Assembly: GCA_028015205.1 (NCBI GenBank)
Contig: CM051514.1
Coordinates: forward strand, 50,360,150-50,424,149
Source of the DNA: Mytilisepta virgata
Lineage: Eukaryota; Mollusca; Bivalvia; Mytilida; Mytilidae
Direction: 5' to 3'
Length of the DNA stretch: 64,000 bases
Shown: piece after piece, positions 44,191-55,616 of the stretch
Position numbering within the stretch: position 1 is the stretch's first letter
How the letters are laid out: the number at the start of each line of letters is the position of its first letter
Translations under genes and position numbers: made by a program
The notes under the pieces: generated by a model
The model's database searches: none
Told to the model about the DNA's origin: nothing
What the model saw: only the letters and a program-made list of their open reading frames with translations

Positions 44191-45430
44191 TACTTGTAAA
44201 GATATTAATGAAACAGGGTCCAAGTCTTTACCATTCAAAGTAGCCTGCCATTCTCCTAAATACATAACTCACTTTGGTCTAGTCAGTTTAAAAATTTCCA
44301 TACATGTTTTAAGAAACAAAAAAAATACCCTTAGACTTCTGTTGTTAATTTTACATTTGATATTGACTATTCTACACCAGATATCTATTCTAGCATGTCA
44401 AACAAACGTCTACAACTATTATTATAGCTGACTCAACACAGTTTGTCCGAGTAAAAAGTAGATATTATGTCTAAGCAAGAATTGAATTCCCAAAAGGAAC
44501 CAAAATCGATTTTGGTTTTACAAATTGTTATAGATTATTCTAAATGTATGAGTACAAGACAGAAACATAAGATTTATACAACTATTGAGCTAATACAAAA
44601 GAGTAATAATCATTTCCATTATTATCTTGATAAAAAGTCAGACACTCTACAAAGCCCTTTCCATTATTTCTGACTAAATCAATCTTCAATAGATAATATT
44701 TCTATATGCATTCTATTTAAAGCTACCAGAGCTATTTATTGAATATGAAGTAGCAAATGTTAGCAGGTGGGCAGAATCACTGGTATGTGAACACATGGAA
44801 TGAATGAAGCTATGCATGTTGTGCAGGTTTAATGAAATTTATATTAATCTATTTGACAGATTTTAAATGAAATTTAAATCAATATGGGTACATATCTACA
44901 TGTATTTCAAATTTAAAAAATAAGTTGAAACCAATCTGGATATAAATGTATTGCAGATTTTAAATGAAAGTATGGATGGTATAGCATGCAAGGGGATGTT
45001 TTTGCCAACAGTTCAAAATTATTGTGTATTAAATGAGAAATTATGATGACAAATCTCAATTCAAATTCAATTCCCCCCCACCATGTTCGTCGATGTTGGC
45101 TGTTGGTCACAAGTTGCCATTGGTCCAATGTCAGGACACACTGTTGCGGCATCCTCATTTTTATCATTGGGCCAACATTTATGTCAACTGATTGGTTACC
45201 ATGGTTTTTTTTCTCTTTTTTTTTCAAGATTTACTATTAAATGATTTGAGTTAATATTCAATCCATCATTTTCAAGCCCACCTTCTTTTCCAAGAAATTT
45301 TTGGGACTCTTCTTTCAAATTCTTTCCCTGTTCTCCACTTCAATATCTATACACCACTGCCTCAATTAAAATGAATTGGTAGAAAATGTCATGTAAATTT
45401 GCTACTGATATTATTTTCTCCGTAATTTTC
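44191..45430. other. No recognised feature
   Basis: AT-rich DNA. The ATG-initiated frame at 44467-44673 (68 residues) has no recognisable motif, and low-complexity codon use gives no support. Confidence 0.45.
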
Positions 45431-45432
45431 AG

Positions 45433-45752
45433 GCTAATGTGACAAGGCTTTCAAAAGTAAGCAGTAACTGGTGACAGATTTAACCCTGCTACTTCTGGCT
45501 AATGTGACAAGGCTTTCAAAAGCAGTAACTGGTGACAGATTTAACCCTGCTACTTCTGGCTAATGTGACAAGGCTTTCAAAAGTAAGCAGTAACTGGTGA
45601 CAGATTTAACCCTGCTACTTCTGGCTAATGTGACAAGGCTTTCAAAAGTAAGCAGTAACTGGTGACTGATTTAACCCTGCTACTTCTGGCTAATGTGACA
45701 AGGCTTTCAAAAGTAAGCAGTAACTGGTGACAGATTTAACCCTGCTACTCTT
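45433..45752 (+). repeat. Tandem repeat, 65 bp x 5
   Basis: 'gctaatgtgacaaggctttc' starts units at 45433, 45498, 45559, 45624 and 45689. The second unit lacks four bases ('agta' or equivalent). Units are otherwise almost identical (one 'gacagat' to 'gactgat' change), so the array is young. Confidence 0.96.
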
Positions 45753-45779
45753 CTTAGCTTTCTACTACGGAAACGTTTG

Positions 45780-45925
45780 CTTACAATATACAGGTAGGCA
45801 TCTTGATTCAGACTGGAGTCAAACGCACCTCTCCACAAGTTATACAAAATGTATTCACTCACAAACTCTGTGTTGATATGGTAGTTATTAATACACATGT
45901 ATTATTCGCAGAGAACTACTTGGAC
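45780..45925 (-). repeat. Possible decayed SINE head
   Basis: The order 'gagtcaaacgcacc', 'cacaag', 'ttcactcacaaactc', 'gtgttgata', 'gtagtta' and 'gaactacttgga' parallels the tRNA-like half of the SINE at 1930-2198. Identity is low, so this is tentative. Confidence 0.35.
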
Positions 45926-46312
45926 TTGGTTACTGCAGTCCCTAATACCTTTTGAAATATTTTTAGACTACAAATTATTATTGGAAAACTCTTTTATGTA
46001 GTAAAATAAAGAATTAACGTGTGAGAAGTCAGACTTTTCGTATCCACTTGAGGCTTTTGTTTTTATCTGTTATACTACTGTACGTCTTTTGTATTTAAAT
46101 TTCAAAGTTAAAATATGTTTGATAACAGCAATTTACACAATGATTAGAATCTAGCTAGGGGTTAATAATACTTATGCAACAATGAACACAATAAAAACAG
46201 AAGGTTTAAATTATACTGACTGTTAGTTATGTCAATAAACAAACATTTAAATGGCCATTCACATCCAATTATTGTTCAACTACATCCAGGACAAGGAAAA
46301 GCTAATTTGGAA

Positions 46313-46348
<36 letters not shown>

Positions 46349-46956
46349 GTGACTAGTGACTTGGGTGCTATTTGAAACACACCCACCATTTTTTTAAGTA
46401 CCATATCCATTCTTAAACATCCTAGTCTCAATGAAATTTTTTTAACCAAAAATTTCTCTGATTTGTTCTTAGACGCTGCAGACTAAGAGCCATTAAGATG
46501 TAATATCAGAATGCCGTCACTCTAGCATCATTTTCTCTAGGGTTTAAAAAAAAATGGTCCTAATGAAACTTGATGGTTATAACACATCAATTGAGTTGTA
46601 AGCTTTATAACAATGTACTTTTATCAGGACGGAGGAGGGGGGTAATAGTGACTGAATTTGGAAGGATTAGATTGGTAAAAAAAAAATAGAATAAGTCAAA
46701 CATTTTTCCTCTAATGACCATAGTATGACATCTTAATGGCTTTCAATCTGCAGCTTCCAATAAATGTTTTAGAGACACAAACAAGTCAGAGAAGTTATTG
46801 GTCCATAGTTTTATAAAATTTCATTCAGACATAAAGATATGGTACTAGGTACTAAACAATAATATAATTGTTCCAAACCCCCCTTCCAATCCCAAATTAG
46901 CCTAGCCTTGTTTTCTTTATAAAAAGTCGCAAAGCAAATAAAAAACAAAAACTTAC
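45926..46956. other. Non-coding stretch containing a poly-G run
   Basis: No supported gene. Flanks of the poly-G run at about 46380-46560 and 46620-46860 appear to be imperfect inverted copies of each other. For example 'ttctcagacgctgcagac..cattaagatgt' is matched by 'acatcttaatgg..tctgcagcttcc', and 'gtaccatatc' by 'gatatggtac'. Confidence 0.45.
46313..46347. repeat. Poly-G tract (35 G)
   Basis: Uninterrupted run of 35 G, followed by 'tgtgactagtgac'. Length is likely unstable and may be misassembled. It could form G-quadruplexes on the plus strand. Confidence 0.9.
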
Positions 46957-47055
46957 CGAATCAACTTTGTATCTCTGTTTGTGCTGAAGAACTTCCTTGG
47001 GGGACATCGATGAGCAGGCATCCCAACTCTGTGATGCAGCCTCTATCTTTTCCAT
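46957..47055 (-). CDS. Predicted first coding exon of an unidentified minus-strand gene
   Basis: On the minus strand, ATG at 47055-47053 opens a 33-codon frame (starts MEKIEAASQSWDACSS, ends QRYKVDS). It is followed by a strong GTAAGT donor after 'gattcg', in phase 0. A TGA in the same frame lies 12 bases upstream of the ATG, supporting it as the true initiator. GC content and codon use are higher than in the surroundings. Downstream exons should lie at lower coordinates. The exon at 15546-15730 has the same orientation but needs a phase-1 donor upstream, so it cannot be the next exon. The protein family is not recognised. Confidence 0.6.
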
Positions 47056-48907
47056 TATAGAAGATCAATAAATTCCGAGAAATATAGAAATGGAATGAAT
47101 TAAATCTCCATTCAATAACTTTTCACAATTACACTGAAAATTTCACTGTTTTTAATGACATCTAAAAATAATTTCACTTTTTCTTATTAAAGTTCCCAAA
47201 ATTTTCAATAAGACATTTAAACAGTGTGGATATATAGAAAATCAAACTTGCATGAAGTTTAGTATTTTTAACTATGATCGTATCCCATTGACTGTAATCC
47301 AAAATAAGAAAAATCAACACTTCACTTTAATTACCGCTATAAATTAAATCGAAAAAAGGTGCATGTGAAACGATCACCTGTCCATGACACACATAATATT
47401 GACACAAGTACTAAATAAACACAATTATCATGGCGCATTGACGGAATCTTTAATCTTTAATCATAGACAACATGGACTTTTTAAACAGTATACTAATGAT
47501 AATAAAAATAAACAAATAATATATTCAAAAACTTTCACAAGGTCATAAATAAATAGGAGAAAGGTAATTTTTTGCCTTTGAAGTGATTACATTATAACAA
47601 ATTAATACACCTTCAGAACAGGTAGACAAACTTGTACTTGGAATAGGTGTGAAAGTTTTTTTAATTTTTTTGTTATATTTATTTGTTATACTTAGCAGTT
47701 GACTATTATGACCTTGGCTCTATTACTTGTACGTAAGATTTACAAAGTGTCTACTTCTCTCTCACTCAAGACTCAAAAATAAAACAACATCTGCAGAAAA
47801 ATGGTTCTAAACAGAGCTATTAACTACAACTATCAAATATCAAACATCACACAAAATGTTAATTTAGCCACATTTGAACTTTAATAGTATAAGAAAAAAA
47901 TTCACAATTCATGCAATCAGATGCAGTAAAAAATACCATATATTTTGGGATGTATCTTATTGATAGAATTTTAAATCAAAACACCCCTAGACCCCCATGT
48001 AAGGGCAGGCTATCCATTATAAAACATGAATGACAGTAAAACTACAATTTAAGGACATGATACCAAGAAAATTTGCACAATTAACAGTAATCTGCCATTA
48101 TAGATAGTTTCGATCATGGTAATTCAACCTTCCCTCTAAAGTATTATCATAAGGAAGATATTACATACAATAATATTTTGAAATTTATTATATTAATGAA
48201 AGCATATAAAAAATTTTAAAATAAAGAAAACTTCTAATTTAAGTGAACATGAACTTGATATGCCCTTCATTTCAATTTAACTGTTAAATAATTGTTGATC
48301 ATGACCTAAATAAGTTAAGTAAAAGTTCAGGGACAATTAAATGTTACAGGTCTATAATTTTTCACAATGTCTGGGGGACAAATATTTGCCATGTTCACCA
48401 AGGCCATGGAAAAAGTCTAAAACTGGATAGATCAGCTCAACTAGGAAAAAATTTATTGAAAGATTGAAAATAAAAGTCAAAACTAACAAAGTCTGTCCTG
48501 ATTTTCATGTGAGGTGTGAACTATTAGGTTTTTGTTAAGACCTTACACTGACTTCCAACATGAAGAACTGCAATAAAATCAATTTCAAGATTTACTTCCA
48601 TTTTTATTATTTAATATTAACATTTGATAGTTTTCATAAGCTGAAAATATCTAGACAGATATAATCCAAGATGATTTAAATACTAGGTAATTGGAGTTAT
48701 CTCCCATTTTTTATCTTAGTATTATATATTTCTGTATTCCTGCTAATATACTCTAATACCCTTAAAGCTGATTTAAGTCTAGTTTCAGCAGAAGTTTGTA
48801 TTGTTAGGTAAATTTTTTTTAAATAAATTCAGCCATTATTAGCATCACAAAATGACTGCCTATTTTTTTTTATGAATTCTTCACAAACATAATTCTTTGA
48901 TACCAGT
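47056..48907. other. No recognised feature; upstream region of the exon at 46957-47055
   Basis: AT-rich DNA. If 46957-47055 is a first coding exon, the 5' untranslated region and promoter lie here or further right. No obvious TATA or CpG-rich promoter is visible. Confidence 0.4.
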
Positions 48908-48960
48908 TTTGATGCACAAGATGTGCACATTTCGTCGATTTACAACTCAAGGCCTGAATT
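48908..48960 (+). repeat. Diverged start of the dispersed repeat seen at 29548 and 60770
   Basis: 'ttttgatgcac', 'catttcgtcga' and 'acaactca' occur in the same order and spacing as in the other two copies. The remainder has drifted. Confidence 0.45.
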
Positions 48961-49059
48961 GTTGAAAAACAAAAAAATCCAAAAGGTTAAAGAGCAATTC
49001 AAAAATACCAAATATAATAGTAATTGGAGGTTGGGTAGTTTTTCATCTAAAACAAAGCT

Positions 49060-49302
49060 ATTAATTTTAAGACAGGTTAGATTGATTTATTGGGGTTTGA
49101 TATTTGGCTACATTACACCAATAAATACTAACCAGTTTTTATTGGTGTAGAAATCCAGACTATCCAGAGAGAATCACTGACCCGATGATCCAAGTCGAAT
49201 GAACCTCTAAATGAGCTGGATTCAAACTCAAAAACTCAGTGTAGATTGGGTAGTAATCCTTAGTTAGATGAACTACCTAGACTCTTGGGCACTGGCATCA
49301 CC
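49060..49302 (-). mobile_element. Old, diverged tRNA-derived SINE
   Basis: 'ttggggttt', 'tttggcta', 'ccagtttttattggtg', 'agagagaatca', 'ctggattcaaactca', 'gatgaactacctagac' and 'gggcactgg' occur in the order of the SINE at 1930-2198, but substitutions are frequent. Confidence 0.65.
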
Positions 49303-49349
49303 TTTTAAAAATTGTGGAAAAAAATGTTTTTGTTTAACCAAATTGAAAC

Positions 49350-50127
49350 AAGAGGCTCACCAGAGCCTGTATCGCTCACCCTGAGTCTGGTTTTCATTGG
49401 ACAATTAATCAACTATTTGACCAAGTTTGTTGCAATTTGTTCAATTGTTCAGGGAAAATTTGTTGAACATTTATTTTTCATAAGGTTTAATGTTAAAATA
49501 TGTTCCCTGATGGTGGTAGTCTTTTCAGGAAGTTGATATAATTGACCAGGAATAAGGGTGAACCTTAAATAAATGTAACAGAACCCGACCTCAAATTACA
49601 CAAACCAATAACTCCTAAACAGAATTTGGGATTCCCTTAAAGATTTCAGGGTAGGTAGATCTCAACATGGCAAACATTTTTCAAATTTCACTTCTATCTC
49701 AAATAGTTTTGGAGATAAATGACGAAAAATGTTAAAATTTTGAAAATTTGATGAAAAAAGGGCAATAACTCCTAAATGGGATTTGGGATTTCCTTCAAAA
49801 TTTCAGGTTAGGTAGATCTTGTCATGCTGATCATTTTACTGCATGTCAGATTTTGATATCCGTAACGTTTTTAAGTTATAAGCCAAAAACAACACATCAC
49901 CCCTATATTCTATTTTTAGCTACGACAGCCATGTTTTATGTCAGATCAAAATAAATTGAGGATCGTTTGTAGAGGACATGTCATAGATCATTCCTATTAA
50001 GTTTCAAACCAATCTGCCCAGCGGTTTCAGAGGAGAAGATTTTTAAATGAAAAGTTTACGACGGACGGACTGACGATGGACGAAAAGTGATGGCAAAAGC
50101 TCACCCTGGCATAGCCAGGTGAGCTAA
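49350..50127 (+). mobile_element. Hairpin-ended family member, both ends present
   Basis: The left end is 'agaggctcaccagagcctg' (GGCTC..GAGCC hairpin) with 'atcgctcacc'. The right end is a GAC-rich tract, 'aaaagtgatggcaaaagctc', a GGC-ATA-GCC hairpin and 'aggtgagctaa'. The interior has two ~130-bp related modules ('aactcctaaa..gaatttggga..ttcaggttaggtagatct'). Non-coding. Confidence 0.82.
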
Positions 50128-50447
50128 AAACCAGCAATTAACACCTCTATGCTTTTAAACTAATAAAACTTGGCAAGACTCCACATTGAAAAAAAAACTG
50201 TTCCATTTTTTACAGTGTGTAAGAGATACTTTCATCAATATTCATGTAATAACACTTTAAGTGCAAGAAAGATTCTTAAGTATACATGACATGGCATTTA
50301 TCTAAAAACTGATTCTATAGGGAAAATTTTCATGTTAACTTGGTACAAATCTTTTGTTAGCCATACAAATTAATGACAAAGAGGCATAAAATCATTGATT
50401 TTACTGAAGTATCTAGTATTCTTGTTACATCACTATAGCGTAGACAT

Positions 50448-50635
50448 TCATTTTATCTGAACTATATATATGTGCTCCCTTATTACAATATTCTGTTCAT
50501 TTATCATTTCAGAAGGCCTGACAACAATGTTAGAAGTAGACTGAGTTATAAAAACAGACAATTTCAGAGAAATGACCAGTAAAACTGTCAGCAAACTAGA
50601 TTTTACTAAAAAACATATTCTTAGTTCCATATATT
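50448..50635 (+). repeat. Fragment homologous to the Penelope-like relic at 54440-54580
   Basis: 'ctgtt.atttatcatttcagaag.cctgacaacaat', 'ctgtcagcaaa.tagattttact' and 'aacatat' occur in the same order as at 54440-54580. No frame is preserved. Probably an independent decayed copy of the same retroelement. Confidence 0.55.
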
Positions 50636-50670
50636 TCTATTAATCAATGGTTAATCTCTGGAATAAAACT

Positions 50671-51213
50671 AAGGCTCTCAAAAGCCTGTATCGCACACCT
50701 ATATTTAACTTGTCCACCTTTAGCAGGACAGATAAATTAAGTGTAGTAAATATATTGGCTAGTTTCAATGTTAAACAAAGTTAGGGTGTGGTGGCCATCT
50801 TAGTTGACATTCAAGGTTATCAAACACAATTTTTCCCATAGGATCCCATGTTAAATGTGTCCAATGGTGGTGGCCATCTTGGATTTCAGATCAGCACAAA
50901 AAACATAAACTTTGTAGAGGACCATGCAAGGATCATTCCTGCCATATAACAATTCAATTGCTTTTTTAGTTTCAGAGAAGATTTTTTAAATTTCAGACAA
51001 CCAGAGTGCATAAATGGTCCTGGCAGCCATGTTGAATTTTGGATCAGAACCAAAAACATAAATTTGTAGAGGACCATCCAATGAACATCCCCATCAAATT
51101 TGGTTTCAATTGACAATGAGGTTTTGGAGAAGAAGATTGAAATGTTAAAAGTTAACGGACGGACAGATGGACGATGGATGTAAAGTGATGGCAATAGCTC
51201 ACATGGCCTTTTA
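50671..51213 (+). mobile_element. Hairpin-ended family member, right tip lost
   Basis: The left end 'aaggctctcaaaagcctg' and 'atcgcacacct' is clear. Monomer phrases 'ggccatcttgg', 'aggaccat' and 'atcattcctgcca' occur in the body. The right side has 'acggacggacagatggacga', 'aagtgatggcaatagctc' and 'acatggcc', but the second half of the hairpin and 'aggtgagctaa' are missing. The minus-strand frame at 50886-51194 is a repeat by-product. Confidence 0.72.
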
Positions 51214-52212
51214 AAAACTTTTTTTACCCCATATCAATTTGATTTCATATTGACCTTCATTTTGTCACTAGAAATAACATCCAAATTTGAAAAACTTATT
51301 GCATAGAAATCACTCCAACGTAAAATAAATTCTCTCAATAAAAGGTGAATAGTGTGGAATTGATAATCCAATGATTATCAAAATAAAAAACCTTTATTTT
51401 CCCTCCAGACATATGATATTCAAATATGAAAAAGATATGTTAAAATTTTCTGGATTTATTGCATGAAATAACTTTTCTCTAAATCAAGGTAGATAACTCT
51501 TGAACAACAATAGTGATAGTTGCCAATATAAATGCTGTGAAGCTGTCAGAGCCACTCTAGTTACCAGCCAACATGCCATACATAACCAAACTAAAAGATA
51601 CCAGGTGTTTAAATGATTCTCAGTTCATTTGATTACATAATTTCAAAAGATCGATTTGGAATATGGTGACAGTTAATTGATACAATGTCATATCAGGTCT
51701 TGTCATCCGTGAGATGATGAGATTATTGCTATTTTTGGAGTACCAATATTTATTGAAAAAAGGTTTTTCGGTACATGTACCAACATTTATTTCCACAAAA
51801 TCTGGTTCAAAACAAAGTATTTTTGGATGATTAATATTTAAACAGAACAACAACAAAAATATTTTGGAGTACAAAAAATTATTTCCAGAAAATCCATTTC
51901 AAAAACAAAGTTTTCTTGATGTAGCAATATTTATTTCCACATAAACTGAGCTTAAAATTAAAGTATTTCTAGGGTAGCAATATTTAAATTCTTACTATCC
52001 GAACTTTTGATAAGATCTGGTTACTCGAATGTGAAGACTCTACAGTCAATTTAAATTGATGATAGCAAATTGCAAATGCTTAAATACAAATTATGATAAA
52101 TGGCAATCCACATGAATAAAATTTGACCTCAGCGCCTGGATTGACCTTTTCCTGTTTCTTTTTTTTTTTTTAAGGTAATACTGATGATTTCTGTTCTCTA
52201 AACAAATCTTAC
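51214..52212. other. No recognised feature
   Basis: AT-rich DNA. 'caatattt' with 'tatttccac..aaaatc' phrases recurs between 51735 and 51990 at roughly 80-bp spacing, suggesting a very degenerate tandem repeat. Confidence 0.4.
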
Positions 52213-52258
52213 CATTCTGATTCATGCAGACATGACATATCAATATCTTTCACATCAT
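52213..52258 (-). CDS. Possible 46-nt internal exon
   Basis: The minus strand reads 'tttgcttttcag', then 46 bases, then 'gtaagatttg', a good acceptor and a good donor. In the only open frame it encodes DVKDIDMSCLHESE, with two leading and two trailing bases (phases 1 and 2). Small size and lack of confirmed neighbours keep confidence modest. It could be an internal or 5' exon of a minus-strand gene. Confidence 0.4.
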
Positions 52259-52959
52259 CTGAAAAGCAAATGAAATTTAAATAATTACATAAGGAAAAAG
52301 CTGTTGAGTGAGACTTTAAAGTTTACTTTAGTTACAATTAAATAATCAAATATTGATTTAATCTCACTTTTTTATGTCTTTTTTATTTATATAAATCAAT
52401 ATTTTTAAAATTAAAACTGTAAAAAATTTTTTATCTGTATTTGTTATGTAATGTTATTATTCTGTTTAATTAACAGAGATGTTCCAATGTTATAAACCGT
52501 CTCTTAATATTTTAAAGATTCTCAATGTCCTATTATTATAACTATTGTTTGTAATTTAATTTGTCAATCGAAATATTTGAAGTATTCAGCATGGAAACAA
52601 CTCTTGTATTTTTTGTCCAGGGTACAGTAAAACCTTTCTAGAGAAAGACCTATCTATTTTGTCAAATAGATCACAACTCTACATAATACATGGGGCATAA
52701 ACCTTTTTTTGAAGGGCATCTGTCTTGAAGGACCTCTTATGAAAATACTGCACAAAAAACATGTTTGTAGTTTATTAGACTAGCGACTATAAATCTCAAA
52801 TTCAAATTAAAATGTCATTGTCTTCTAAACTTAGTACAAGTTTGTGACAAAAACGTATAAACATACAATGATAAGTATATATAGGATAGTAACTAAAGGA
52901 AACACAGCAATTATATTTAAGGTGAGCAAAAAGTTAAAAGTCCCCTGTCCTCAAAAGAC
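52259..52959. other. No recognised feature
   Basis: AT-rich DNA. 'agtaaaacctttctagagaaagacc' and 'gaagggcatctgtcttgaagg' (52625-52735) look like a decayed copy of a common invertebrate repeat that also seems present near 14510 and 15300. Confidence 0.35.
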
Positions 52960-53335
52960 TTCGTAATAAAAGGCTCTACTTTATCAATATGAGATGGTGA
53001 TGATGGAGTCACAATGTATCTTATTTGTTGAATACTTGAATTATGATGCTTATCTAATAAATATATTTCTCTCATCAAGATTTAATGTGCAATTTAACAA
53101 AAATGTTTCACATCCTCAAGTACATTACAATTCACACACAATATTTGTTTCTCTAGGTATATTATAGGGTCTTCCTTTTTCAATATTAACATGATTAAGG
53201 CTATAATCACTCATTCGAAGTTTTGTGATTAGCTTCCTGTATGTGAAATTTGGGGATTGTATACAATATTCTGATTTTAAATCCTGTTTACTATTTTCGT
53301 CTTGGTCTTGCCAGCTAGTTGAACCCAAGACCCAC
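52960..53335 (-). pseudogene. LINE C-terminal relic
   Basis: On the minus strand: FTYRKLITKLRMSDYSLNH, IEKGRP and NIPRE, then, after a frame break, a Cys-containing stretch with 'EDVKHF'. This matches the usual C-terminal pattern of mollusc non-LTR ORF2 proteins (TK.R.SDH.L.IE.GR..NIPRE..C..C...EDE.HFL..C). Frameshifts and stops show it is dead. Confidence 0.7.
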
Positions 53336-53485
53336 CAACTCCAATCATTTCATGGATTAAGCACCCAGACAGATACTTCACACCACCCATAAATTATGGC
53401 ATAATAGGGACCAGACTAGAGCCCTATATTTTCTTTTTTTTTTTAACTTTTTGTCAGTTAAAAAGTAACTCCAAAGTAAGATTGA

Positions 53486-53707
53486 CTAAAATCTCGATTT
53501 TCCCGACAAAATCACATCTGAAAACTCGATCACGAATGCTGCGAACAAAACTTTAAAGGATCTTGGATCACTTCTTTCAAATATTGTTGGATTCATTTCT
53601 TTTGTGAGTTCATTTAGATAAAAAGCATTCGAGTTAAAATCACAACCTGGTTCTATCTGAAATTTTGGTAATTTTACCTCAGTTTGTCTTTCCGAATGAG
53701 TCTGCAT
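53486..53707 (-). other. Open frame, possible exon, unidentified
   Basis: ATG at 53707 opens 73 codons (starting MQTHSERQTEVKL, containing NELTKEMNPTIFERSDPRSFK) to a TAG at 53486. The frame also extends upstream of the ATG to about 53896. Composition looks coding and GC is higher than average. A possible GTAAAA donor follows codon 10. TGACGT-type (CRE-like) sequence at about 53824 could belong to a promoter. No family recognised. Confidence 0.35.
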
Positions 53708-54394
53708 TGTTTTGGGAAGAGTATTTATAGAATTTACGAAATACGTCGTTCTCTCAGAGGGTGTGCTGCTCAAGGTGAAGGTCGTCGGGTGAACCAATGA
53801 AACTAAACGTACTTCTGCAAGACCTGACGTCAAAAATATGTCAGTTTCGACCAACCAAAAGTCAACGTCTACCTTGATATCGGCCGCAATATACAAGGTA
53901 CACTCGATTTCGCGTCTTGATTGATTGGAAATTTTGCAACGGCCGGATACACAAGCTCAGATAGAAGTTTTTTACTACTTTTTAAGCAATCGATGTGGAT
54001 AACCCGGAGGATAACCAAATTATTTTGATCGTTGTAGGTATCTTTTTTCTTTTCTTTTCTTTTTATTTATCAAATTAGTTATTTTTTTTCTTTTTATTTA
54101 TTCCTTTATTTATCTGGGTTTTTTATTTGGGTGGGCACAGATCCTGGAAATAATCTTAATCTGACAGTGCGTGTTTTTTTCAAAAGGCAAGTCATTTTTC
54201 TGGAATATCAAAGAAAAATCCTTAAAATGAAATTACCTTTTGTAATCAATTAATAGTCTCGATTGATAATTGTCTTTCTCCTTTCTCGCTGCTGAAATAT
54301 GCCTCAGAAATTTTAGGAAAGCCAATTTCCCATTTTTTGCGTGCAATTCATTGATTTTCACGTAAAATTTTTCAGCCATATTAGGTTTTGACAA

Positions 54395-54911
54395 GTACTG
54401 TGTATCGATGGGTCATTGGGATTCCTATGGGTACAAACTGTGCTCCTCTTATTGCATTTTTCTGTTAATTTATCATTTCAGAAGACCTGACAACAATTAA
54501 AAAAAGACATTTTCGAGACACGGCCTGTAGAACCGACAGCAAAATAGATTTTACTAAACAGCATACATCCCAAGTTATTTATCGACATGTCATTGGGATT
54601 CCTGTGGGTACGAACTTTGCTCCTTTTATTGCCGACTTATTTTTATTTTGTTATGAACTGTATTTTATGAAAAAAAAAACATTTTCGAAAGGCGAAAAAC
54701 AGAATCATGATTAATTAATGGATATTTTTCACCACACTTGCAGGTATCTTGATGATGTGCTTACTGTTGATAACCCCGAGTTTCTTAAAATATTCAAAAG
54801 ACATTTATCCAAAGATCTACATTTGAACAAAGCTAATGCGAATAGGAAATGCTATTCCTTTTATATCTTAGACTCACTATAAATATGGAAAATGGAGAGA
54901 TACCAGCGGCC
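54395..54911 (+). pseudogene. Penelope-like reverse transcriptase relic
   Basis: At 54742-54882 the frame reads RYLDDVLTVDNPEFLKIF then LHLNKANANRKC, i.e. the catalytic YLDD block and the conserved LNKAN that follows it. Upstream, in other frames, 'GIPVGTNFAPFIADLFLFCYE' precedes it. A stretch containing 'tcattgggattcctatgggtac' is partly duplicated (54410 and 54590). Stops and frameshifts are frequent. It belongs to the same broad group as the GIY-YIG relic at 32100-33010. Confidence 0.75.
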
Positions 54912-55172
54912 CATCCTCCCAAGTCAGGGTTTTGTATCCACGTTCGTTCCTACAAACCCCTCGTGACATCACACATTCATAGTTTGCGGGTCAAACATAT
55001 CGCCGCCTGGTGTGTGACCTAGAAAATTCTACCTACGACGCAAATGGATTCTCTTTTGATCTTGAGAAGTAGCCAATGAAAATCGTTCACATACGACCCG
55101 TAAAATAAGAATGTGTGATGTCAGGGTTTTGTATAGGAACGAACGTGGACACAAAACCCTGACTTCGGAGGG
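54912..55172. mobile_element. Foldback element with ~62-bp TIRs and 11-bp target duplication
   Basis: The left arm from 54915 ('cctcccaagtcagggttttg') and the right arm ending about 55171 are reverse complements over about 62 bp. Each arm is itself a smaller hairpin ('gtcagggttttgt' facing 'acaaaaccctgac'). Flanks TACCAGCGGCC (54901-54911) and TACCAGCGTCC (55173-55183) form an 11-bp duplication with one mismatch. The element sits inside the Penelope-like relic, so it is younger than that relic. Confidence 0.85.
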
Positions 55173-55524
55173 TACCAGCGTCCTAGCTAACCCTATTTGA
55201 GATGCAACACATTTTTGCTGGAATCCCTGATAAAATCGGCAAGGTCCCCAGTTGGTCCAGGGGCGAAGCCCCCAGCCGAAAAAGATTTTAAGGTATTTGG
55301 AAGCGGTTTCCAGAGTGCAAAAATTTGAATATTACTTTATTTTGATGTAAGATATTATCTTAATTCTTGATATTTTGACTGGAATAGCAGTAATGATAAC
55401 ACAAGATGTAAATACATATGGGTATCAACTGTGATGAAGACCTTTTGTTGACCTCTGAATTGGTGTCTTCATAAAGAAAAGGGATTTTGTCTATCTTACA
55501 TTATTATATGTATAAGCACTGAAA
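55173..55524. other. Remainder of Penelope-like relic and spacer
   Basis: The first bases continue the interrupted retroelement. 'tccaggggcgaagcccccag' near 55258 is a hairpin-like GC-rich stretch. No intact frame. Confidence 0.4.
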
Positions 55525-55616
55525 AAATCACTCGGAAATTTAGAAATCCCGGTAACCCGGGAATGGAGTCAAATTCCCGGAGGTTCCGGGAGAAATCCGG
55601 AGCATTGGCATGTATG
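55525..55616 (-). repeat. Relic of the hAT-like family at 26000-26803
   Basis: Reading the minus strand from 55616: 'ccatacatgccaatgctccgg', then repeated 'tcccgg' steps, echo the family start 'catacctgccaaccatcccg'. Only one end is visible. Confidence 0.5.
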
